Positions 15,101-19,617 of a stretch of 19,617 bases of DNA are shown one piece after another (position 1 is the first letter of the stretch; every line of letters begins with the position of its first letter). Source of the stretch: Spirochaetia bacterium UBA5368 (lineage in GTDB: Bacteria > Spirochaetota > UBA4802 > UBA5368). The position numbers and the translations under genes are program-made. Location of the stretch: positions 133,841-153,457 of the forward strand of contig DHPI01000065.1 of assembly GCA_002407865.1 (NCBI GenBank), in the 5' to 3' direction. The notes under the pieces are model-generated. The model was not told where the DNA came from. It saw only the letters and a program-made list of their open reading frames with translations, and searched no databases.

Positions 15101-16993
15101 GAGAAGAATGGAAGCCCTGTAGTATACGACATCTGTCTTCTTCACAGTGGTCAGCGCTTCGAGACAATGACGTTGTGCGCCATCCGTGTCGCCGCGTTCA
15201 TACAGGCATTTCCCGATGACATAGTGCAAAAGCCCCGGAAGATATTTATTGTCTCTGTAGCGCACCTGCATATCCCGCGCGGCGGAAAGACGCTTTGCCG
15301 TGTCACCCTCGCGTTCGAACACATCTAACAGCCGTACAATGGTATCGTTTTTCAGATAAATGAAGGACGACTCAAGCACCGCAAGCACGGATTGCGGCAC
15401 CTCCTGGCGCAGCGTCGTGTATTCGAATCCGGCAAGCTTATACTGGACATACATTGCGCGTTTATATTCAGGATAGCGAAGCAACACCACTCTGTAGTCG
15501 GCGACCGCATCAGCCATTCTGCCGTGACGGGAAAATTCATCGCCGCGATCCTCCAACAAATATGGAATGATTTCGCTTTTCCCGTTTTTTCTCAGAACGC
15601 GCTCGAGCGCTTCAGACAGCACCGATTCGCCCTGACGCCCGTTTACTATCTCGGTAAGGTAGCGCGACATTATGCGGCGGTAATCATCATCACCGCTCGA
15701 GATTTCCGAAAGTATGTGTATACAGCGAAGCGCATCGGGGCCTTTCCCCGCCGACCGATACGACTTCGCCGCGTCCGCAAGCGCCTTCGCGGTAAAGACG
15801 ACTGATTCGCTGTCCCGCGCCGCGCCAAAAAAATGATGCACCCGTTCGAGCGCAAGGAGATAGCGCTCCTGATCGTCAAATTCCTTGAGATACTTTTCAG
15901 CCAGTTCGTACTGACGCCGCGCGTTTTCGCGCTTCGGAATGACGCCATCGTCGGGGATGATATTCACGTTGATATTGCGCCCCGACTGCTCCGAATATAC
16001 GATGATGCCGCCATAGACCGGCGACCACTGCGGCGAAAACGATGACACCCCGTACAGTGTCAGCGGATACGCAAGGCCTGTTCTTAAATTTTTATAGTAA
16101 AGTACTGAATTATCCTTCAGGCTTACGTGGCCGTCGCCATCGGTGTCAATGTTGATACGCGTATAGACCAGTTCATCGCTATTTTCAAGAAACGTCGGCG
16201 CAAGCTCGATATCCGGCGTCGCGGTAATCCGCTTTTCCGAACCCGTGGCCAGATCAACGATATAGATATCCCCGTTGCTCCCCTCATCCCTGTACGAAAT
16301 AAAGACGATTTTTTTGCCGTCTTCGGAAAATCGCGGATACAGGCCGCCCCCGTGCGTAATCTGGCGCATGTTTTTTCCCCTGCGGTCCATCAGCCAGATG
16401 TTTTCGGCGCCGCCGCGCATCGATGAGAAGGCGATTGTTTTTCCATCGGGCGACCATGCGGGCGACCCGTCCTTGATGATAAGAACGGTTCCGGAGGAGG
16501 GATCTTTCATCTGGGTAAGATTGACGGCATCGGCGTCGTACGAACGGAGCGTTTCAGGCGACGAGCCTTCCGCGATCATCTTTTTCGGGTCGATCTTCAT
16601 AACGTAAATATCGCCCTCCGGGTCCTCCCGCTGCGACACGAAGGCGCAATATTTGCCGTTGTGCGATATTGCAGGCGAGGTGTCGCGCGACGGATGCGAC
16701 GTAACGCGGACCGTGGCGATATCGGTGAGCGAGCGGCAGTAGATATCGAAATTTCCCCTTTCCCTGTCCGACGCGAAGAACACGTACTGCCCGTCCCTCG
16801 TGAAGACGCCGTCGGTTTCGATAGTCTGCTCGATCGTGACGGGAACGCTTTTCCCGACATCAAAGGTAAATTCCTTCTTTAAAATTTTATTATAGCTGAA
16901 AAGCACCTCGTGTTTTTTCGCATCATCGCAGGAAACGGCAAGCGAAAGAGCGCATGCCGCGCATATGGCGAAAACGGCTGCCCGTCGTTTCAT
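9107..16993 (-). CDS. Giant lipoprotein: TolB-like propeller, TPR solenoids and two degenerate CHAT domains
   Basis: A 2628-residue protein. Residues 1-22 are a lipoprotein signal (KRR, hydrophobic core, LAVSC with C22). Residues 50-345 hold about six TolB/PD40-type blades (SPDGKTIAFSS, SEDGKKIVFISYRD, FFASDRERGNFDIY) and an EF-hand-like loop at 283-294 (DTDGDGHVSLKD). Residues 355-1460 are helical TPR-type repeats, e.g. NIGYCYVRLGDYTAAQRYF near 1139. Residues 1530-1790 look like a CHAT fold (ASLYAGARSLVL, VIVAVGDCGTPLG). Residues 1795-2300 are more TPRs (LGMLYRQLGKYHDSYEAA). Residues 2335-2628 are a second CHAT domain (DLEQVPFEII, IVYLSSILS, RYPAYWSGIRLYTNG). Both CHAT copies lack the His/Cys pair, so protease activity is unlikely. 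It should sit in the periplasm or on the outer membrane. GAGGAA precedes the ATG, which overlaps the upstream stop by four bases. A scaffold role is inferred; no close characterised relative is known to me. Confidence 0.9.
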   Translation of the reverse strand: MKRRAAVFAICAACALSLAVSCDDAKKHEVLFSYNKILKKEFTFDVGKSVPVTIEQTIETDGVFTRDGQYVFFASDRERGNFDIYCRSLTDIATVRVTSHPSRDTSPAISHNGKYCAFVSQREDPEGDIYVMKIDPKKMIAEGSSPETLRSYDADAVNLTQMKDPSSGTVLIIKDGSPAWSPDGKTIAFSSMRGGAENIWLMDRRGKNMRQITHGGGLYPRFSEDGKKIVFISYRDEGSNGDIYIVDLATGSEKRITATPDIELAPTFLENSDELVYTRINIDTDGDGHVSLKDNSVLYYKNLRTGLAYPLTLYGVSSFSPQWSPVYGGIIVYSEQSGRNINVNIIPDDGVIPKRENARRQYELAEKYLKEFDDQERYLLALERVHHFFGAARDSESVVFTAKALADAAKSYRSAGKGPDALRCIHILSEISSGDDDYRRIMSRYLTEIVNGRQGESVLSEALERVLRKNGKSEIIPYLLEDRGDEFSRHGRMADAVADYRVVLLRYPEYKRAMYVQYKLAGFEYTTLRQEVPQSVLAVLESSFIYLKNDTIVRLLDVFEREGDTAKRLSAARDMQVRYRDNKYLPGLLHYVIGKCLYERGDTDGAQRHCLEALTTVKKTDVVYYRASILLGDIARAGRRNEDFEKYYAAAANNYLLFWKQADIRTVIGRLIDYYEEYGERAEYSGRYSEAVDLYKKYVWMLTYLHLKKRFEDIYNEYGARAHVLYIDAYSSWKGDDFEGLSKIQGDYMQRLPIARMDFDKAHIYGLGYLYSKMALALEGAPVAGSSGLVKGGTDGLLGYFKKGVDQLDWALFIDDTFIDAYILKGWIYQYVDLRRSDDARETGGKNEGLFGRFFPRYLWESNIAMYEKALDLNDEAMNQGKEGDLHLNIGNTYFLLTNYPRALFHYAQAERFKKGFGSRIEEALFHYHYGYCWWQQGRNDKARSEMAKTLYIYQTLGSGKNARMYKNQILSLYRFFALLHRDDGNYSEALAWYTTILEFAAVNRIHVDRARYLQEIAFCYKEMGETVKALVYLDKAETLLKKYSDAEKKHYLKVKIFGFGPIPLMNLGPDVAVIGDNRLYAGLDTANKKLLNISLQEKVFFSRKDYARSIERLKEKVGILKKRSSRFDQDGRIRTLNNIGYCYVRLGDYTAAQRYFSEAWEYAADPKVNDLDGIFASIVNTVNLYACRIENGDRLPETPRAEIDALMKRIGSYRDGYEADRFAKEFAAMKEDARLRKRSITEAEEAELREKISRDAARIYSALDIAAGVLEYYKAEMRAGSTPGGSAPNAGDPYAYYRTNSAMYGLYSDALRRFEGARAGLDAAHSQRAAVKLLLNIGSCYERLGRFDEAYQAFAGAEKKTRQYRYHDLQWIVDHTIAGFLAAHGEFVEGAEYRSLAAGHYRAALDDIEKYPALYADGLARVKRLYNGYVDLLLSDRNWKAALTVLEKKYETTRIMSIALASPELYRDEDNAAFREYSARLNAIDRTYRDISAALENGAAPLSEKIAALDDVLKKEKTLLDESIGRVMVARPLTASLMMPVEYGIAGVKNAEIIRMHRSGEKVYAWRIAGGTVEFAEVTRKGEETACEAAARYCDGVKPGAAARRFIVLDELTIDMMRHVPAGAVLPPFTFTPSVERVRYFSGRGENAVSSIGYSGRGLKPLISAGGLAGMPVYEGKLNEAMLPLYSIVIDDAGDVTPLLLFKSSIRPYVIIGNMRGADIDDARMCIEASLYAGARSLVLAEALSPNIAADIVRRMESEPLDRLQSGVDSAHGVIVAVGDCGTPLGTLLRNRRAMKDKAYESFKEEYAHGNIYDARMYLSRWRDLSEDDARVPLLYLLHDAEMNMLEEQYVKATASLDTAIGLSTGVYDDLFMQSVLMKLYVLLYNGDIESAAGIMARHENNTKITSSGDWCVFKAVITMAREGVQQSAGFAACAANTWHATPPLRLALLYAEYAALLGDRQAARAAFAGVPVNCPLSPREACKLAALGGPGAGLPQHGARVREIMKLTETREGADGAFRGAMTLVENDGRYDSLSAYPVSWAVDVLVRENRLAAIRPMLSNIDADEVYRNASWLDAVPLLMELQRLYGADGRYGEALNILQAAHTGIGNKALPALRREYYYQLGMLYRQLGKYHDSYEAAMKGASLVPPTDAERYLQYQLLLMEDEILLGRIDEADVRGTGVQTGGRDEYEFMLSMLKSRIALARILKKKTATDDDWGAVTTLIHKGVDSLDRSPDVLSRCGRIDLAEQGIDFLISFTMSRNAYLEALTWAEVKKQLQLRAKFFTPTMADALPGDVIREFKSIRDRRTGGGRFVDLLRKYPRLQAGALAATIPVELFQKRIPDSAMVFYLVRNGNDILAWVIAKQFIEPMRLKNGYARCAEALERHRQSAAGFSGAAAMSNELYGIFRPLEKYYSGRDMLVFVTDRDLEQVPFEIIGARDMLEESHTIVYLSSILSSFREYPEESAALTVVDSPQRRMHQDIEMIAIRQSGIPCSMNGNVSGKIGHIFKAVAYNPLSRELRVGGERFDMLSGSAMLYLSDVESAAVTGLGNAAMLGSMYGIGGIIVNGAEIQDINSAVFAGALYAAVRGGEGYIRAFSSAKSALRGKARFRYPAYWSGIRLYTNGL
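9110..9991 (-). other. C-terminal CHAT domain of the giant lipoprotein, active-site residues absent
   Basis: Residues 2335-2628. The order of landmarks follows CHAT proteases: an AWVI strand; LEQVPFEII in the place of L-x-x-(L/V)-P-F-E-x-L; IVYLSS for the Y-x-P-S motif; GHIFKAVAYNPLSRELRV for the H-x-A-T-H-G strand; MLYLSDVES for L-S-A-C-E-T; and the terminal YPAYWSGIRLYTNG for the hP-x-x-W-x-x-F-x-L-x-G ending. At the usual His position there is A/V (around 2512), and at the Cys position D or V (2542-2543). Confidence 0.75.
11624..12406 (-). other. Internal CHAT-like domain of the giant lipoprotein, degenerate
   Basis: Residues about 1530-1790. FIVLDELTIDMMRHVP and FTFTPSVERVRYF match the first half of a CHAT domain. 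PYVIIGNMRGAD (1709-1720) stands where L-S-A-C-E-T should be. ASLYAGARSLVL and VIVAVGDCGTPLG match the second half. No histidine or cysteine is in the catalytic positions. It is more diverged than the C-terminal copy. Confidence 0.55.
15959..16846 (-). other. TolB-like beta-propeller of the giant lipoprotein with EF-hand-like loop
   Basis: Residues about 50-345 carry six blade-like repeats near 70-89, 115-135, 178-207, 219-257, 265-283 and 320-338, several with the SPDGK-type turn and a following DIY/DIW strand. Between blades five and six lies DTDGDGHVSLKD (283-294), which fits the calcium loop D-x-D-x-D-G with an acidic twelfth residue. Confidence 0.8.
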
Positions 16994-17613
16994 TTCTTCC
17001 TCACCCAGTTCCCCGATTTATCCTGAATCCAATCATTTTTTTTCGCGATGGCGGCCTGCTCTTCCGCAAACCTTTTCCCGAATTCCTGTATGCGCGCGGC
17101 ATCCGGTTTCCCGTCACCGGCGGCCCTGACGCTTCGCTCGAAAATAATTCTGCGCGCGCTGTTTTCATCCTCGACAACGCGGGTGAGCGTCCCCCTGGCG
17201 TCGCGCGATATCTCATATTTCCGCACCGGCACATAGGCAAGCAGCCCCGTGCCAGCCTCCCCGACGGCGCCTTCATCCTTATAGCGGCGGATCGCATCCT
17301 CGTTAAACTCGCGCACCTTCATGGCGCGAAAAAGTTCTTCGTCGCCGCTCATCGCGACAGGCGAGCCCTTCGTCCTTACAACGCCGGTCTTCACCGACGA
17401 TACTATCCAGGCGTCTTTCTCCAGCTCGCGGTAGTCGCCGACGATCTGGCTTTCTATCGCGGTTTTTTCACCGGTAATATGTATCTCGGGCGGCGATATT
17501 TCGAGGCAGCTCGGGATATCGGCAACACAGCTTCTGCCCGTGCCGCAGCCAGCTGACAAAAGCGCGGCCCCGCACAGCATCATGCATATGCAATACGACA
17601 GTTTTCTCTTCAT
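16990..17613 (-). CDS. DUF1318 (YdbL-like) lipoprotein
   Basis: A 207-residue lipoprotein. Residues 1-22 are a signal peptide with lipobox-like LLSAGC (C23). Residues 44-76 (ITGEKTAIESQIVGDYREL, then WIVSSVKT) match a segment found in envelope lipoproteins that carry DUF1318. The C-terminal half resembles E. coli YdbL: GAVGEAGTGLLAYVPV (115-130) against its G-x-VGE-x-x-x-GYL, ENSARRIIFERS (150-161) against its N-x-x-R-x-x-x-Y segment, and the final DWIQDKSGNWVRKK (194-207) against its Y-V-x-G-x-N-G-x-W-x-R-K end. The upstream gene is AsmA-like, the same pairing as ydbH with ynbE and ydbL. The ATG at 17613 overlaps that gene's TGA by one base, with AGGTGG just upstream; a GTG at 17616 is in frame but less likely. 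The last four bases overlap the giant gene. Probable role: partner of the AsmA-like bridge. Confidence 0.8.
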   Translation of the reverse strand: MKRKLSYCICMMLCGAALLSAGCGTGRSCVADIPSCLEISPPEIHITGEKTAIESQIVGDYRELEKDAWIVSSVKTGVVRTKGSPVAMSGDEELFRAMKVREFNEDAIRRYKDEGAVGEAGTGLLAYVPVRKYEISRDARGTLTRVVEDENSARRIIFERSVRAAGDGKPDAARIQEFGKRFAEEQAAIAKKNDWIQDKSGNWVRKK

Positions 17614-19617
17614 CACTCCACCTCTCGTACCTTGCGCAAGTATTCCTGAACCGGCATTCGCTCGAATTCCACCTTCTCGTCCTTCACGCCGAAGAGATAC
17701 CCGATGGCCCTGCGGGAAAACGTCACGGTGGCATACACCAATCCCTTATCGAGATTGAAATTGAATCCCTTCACATTCATCGTATTGTCGACGGCAAACT
17801 GGCCGATCCCCCCGAGCTTCGATTTTCCCTTTTCCGTGCTGAGCCCCTTCAAAAGCCGGTTGGCGAATTTTTCGCCGATTTTGTGGATGCTGACATTCCC
17901 CTGCACATTGAGTTCTTTTTTCACATCGACGCCCCTTCCCGAGAAATTCGCGTTCAGTGAAAGCTCGGCGTCGCGGGTTTTTGGCGCAATGGGGTCATCA
18001 AGACGGCCAATATCGACATTGGTAACATCCAGCAGCATCCTGAATTCCATATTCTGTTGTTTCATGTCGGCAAGGTTAAAAAAAATGTTTTTCCCATAGA
18101 GCGCGCCGTCGAGCACATACGCCCGCAGGGTAACTATTTCGAACGTATTGTCGCGAAAAAACATCGTGGCGGAAAAATCACGCATGTACTCGAAAGAGAG
18201 ATCGCGCGCCGGGTGTTTCGCCCGTACCGACTTTATGGTAAAATTCTCTTTTTCTCTGAAATTCTCATTTTCCAGAAGGTCGCTCTTGCGCACGGCAATC
18301 CTCGACTCTCCCGCGGGGCGGGGCGTGAAGTAGTATTCAAACGGAAAATTGAGATTGACATCATCCACCGCCAGCCGTGCCTCGTCGTTCTTCACATACA
18401 GCTTTTCAATGGCAATGCTTCCGGCTGCTTTCCCATCCGCAAATCCGCCGTTTACATATGAAGAAATCCGCACAAGGCCCGAAAGGCTCCACGGCCCGTA
18501 TACCGTTTTCATATCGGGGGATTCAAGCCGTATCCCCAGACGCAGGTTTGAATCTGAAAACGGCGCGCTCTTCGTTTCCAGCGTACCCTTCGCGTCGATG
18601 CTCAGGTTTTTCGACGCGCTTCCTATGTGCAGGGCGTTGATGGCGATACGGTCTGCGCGAGCGTATCTCGCGGCATCGGCGCGGATCACAAGGTCGTTCA
18701 CGTCAAAATCAGGGGCCTTCACCGTCATCCCCAGTGCCGCCTTCATGACATCGGCCCCCATGCTGAAAGCACAATCGAGGTTCGCGTTAATCGGCTTGTT
18801 CAGCGGCGCCTGCTCCAGCGATTTTCGCATGCTCGCGGGGAGCATCGCCAGAAGCGGTTCCCTGTGAAACATGAAGCGCGTCAGGGAGATTTTTCCCGAC
18901 ATGCCCTGCGAACGGTCGATGCGCCCCGTCAGGGCCGCGTCAAGCGCGCTTCTCCCGTCAGCGGGATTGTACAGCTTCATCCGAACGTCGTTGACAGTAA
19001 TGCCGGTAAAACCATTGACTGCCGATACGTCGGCGGAAAAATTAAAGCCGTTGTCGCCCGACCGGTTTCGCTCCAGCGCATAGGAAAAATGGGGAGCGGC
19101 GCATGCCACACGCAGTTTCATGTCGGCGCCCCGTTTTGCCGCGCTGTACGAGAGCGCCATCTGCGGCACAGACGCCTCAGCGGAGGGATTGCGGAAATAA
19201 ATATTGGCAAACTTTACCGCGCCATTGATGTCCAGCGACGCGGGCGTCCCCCGCACGGTCAGAGGATAAAGCGAGATATCGCCCCGAAACCTCGTCTTCG
19301 TATCGTGTGTCAACGACACGTAATACGGATACAGGTCATCAAGCGCGATGGCGCTTTCGGCCACTGCTATATCGATCCGCTGCGCGGTTGTGACATCACG
19401 AACCGAGCCCGTAAGCCGCAGCCAGTTTTTGTTCAAAAACGAGACGCCGATGTGATTGATTTGCAAATAATCATTCAGGGGATGATACAGCATGTCGTAG
19501 CTTACCATAAAGTTCAGCGGCGCAAGATGCGCCTTTTTAAAGCGCACCGGCGTTTTGTATGTGCCGAATTTAAAGGTGCTGGCAAACGCGGGCCTGCCGC
19601 CGCCCTGTTTGTTGAAC
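17613..19617 (-). CDS. AsmA-like/YdbH-type envelope protein (C-terminal 667 residues, partial)
   Basis: The frame runs to the right edge without a start; the apparent start near 19547 is an internal GTG. The visible 667 residues are rich in alternating beta strands with Asx/Gly turns and repeated phrases such as INALHIGSASKNLSIDAKG, DMKLRVACAAPHFSYAL and KGFNFNLDKGLVYATVTF, the look of the AsmA/YdbH/TamB-type repeating beta-groove proteins that carry lipids between inner and outer membranes. There is no membrane helix in the visible part; the usual N-terminal anchor would lie upstream of the window. The C-terminus (AIGYLFGVKDEKVEF, then RMPVQEYLRKVREVE) is charged. It is the first visible gene of a coupled set, followed by the YdbL-like lipoprotein with a TGATG stop/start overlap. 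YdbH-like assignment comes from this pairing and the repeats; other AsmA families remain possible. Confidence 0.75.
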   Translation of the reverse strand, partial: FNKQGGGRPAFASTFKFGTYKTPVRFKKAHLAPLNFMVSYDMLYHPLNDYLQINHIGVSFLNKNWLRLTGSVRDVTTAQRIDIAVAESAIALDDLYPYYVSLTHDTKTRFRGDISLYPLTVRGTPASLDINGAVKFANIYFRNPSAEASVPQMALSYSAAKRGADMKLRVACAAPHFSYALERNRSGDNGFNFSADVSAVNGFTGITVNDVRMKLYNPADGRSALDAALTGRIDRSQGMSGKISLTRFMFHREPLLAMLPASMRKSLEQAPLNKPINANLDCAFSMGADVMKAALGMTVKAPDFDVNDLVIRADAARYARADRIAINALHIGSASKNLSIDAKGTLETKSAPFSDSNLRLGIRLESPDMKTVYGPWSLSGLVRISSYVNGGFADGKAAGSIAIEKLYVKNDEARLAVDDVNLNFPFEYYFTPRPAGESRIAVRKSDLLENENFREKENFTIKSVRAKHPARDLSFEYMRDFSATMFFRDNTFEIVTLRAYVLDGALYGKNIFFNLADMKQQNMEFRMLLDVTNVDIGRLDDPIAPKTRDAELSLNANFSGRGVDVKKELNVQGNVSIHKIGEKFANRLLKGLSTEKGKSKLGGIGQFAVDNTMNVKGFNFNLDKGLVYATVTFSRRAIGYLFGVKDEKVEFERMPVQEYLRKVREVE

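Noticed and set aside
9107..16993. The TPR-CHAT protein as a CRISPR-associated (Csx29-like) effector
   Set aside because: There is no CRISPR array or cas gene, the protein carries a lipoprotein signal, and both CHAT copies lack catalytic residues.

Overview
This is a chromosomal window of roughly 52-55% GC by eye. It most likely comes from an uncultured or free-living member of the Spirochaetota, near the Leptospirales/Turneriella side. That assignment is an inference from several features: a six-helix chemoreceptor without HAMP, an exported FecR-domain protein coupled to a receiver-SpoIIE phosphatase, lipoproteins with relaxed lipoboxes, and a very large TolB-like/TPR/CHAT lipoprotein. There is no rRNA, tRNA, CRISPR array, insertion sequence or phage gene.

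Left third (1-6620): unrelated housekeeping and accessory genes, mostly as single units. In order they are: the tail of an unknown gene (+); a Gph-like phosphoglycolate phosphatase of the HAD family (-); a six-TM methyl-accepting chemotaxis protein (+), overlapping tail to tail by 8 bases with a DUF985/cupin_5 protein (-); a glycerophosphodiester phosphodiesterase (+); an acetyl-CoA hydrolase/CoA-transferase family enzyme (+), which has a good promoter and a clear intrinsic terminator; and a 202-residue orphan with a CxxC motif (+).

Right two thirds (6626-19617): everything lies on the minus strand and concerns the cell envelope and signalling. In transcription order the first unit is an AsmA/YdbH-like protein (cut by the window edge), a DUF1318 (YdbL-like) lipoprotein, and a 2628-residue lipoprotein. 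These three genes are joined by 1- and 4-base stop/start overlaps. The giant protein reads as lipoprotein signal, six-bladed TolB-like propeller with an EF-hand-like loop, long TPR solenoid, degenerate CHAT domain, second TPR solenoid, and second degenerate CHAT domain. After a gap of about 200 bases holding a candidate promoter comes a second pair: a receiver-coiled coil-SpoIIE phosphatase coupled by a 4-base overlap to an exported FecR-domain protein.

How they may work together: the YdbH-YnbE-YdbL system of E. coli is an AsmA-type bridge between inner and outer membrane with small partner proteins. The AsmA-like gene and the DUF1318 lipoprotein here look like a spirochaete version of it. 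The giant propeller/TPR/pseudo-CHAT lipoprotein, translationally coupled to them, is a candidate extracytoplasmic scaffold for that bridge. It is the most unusual object in the window.
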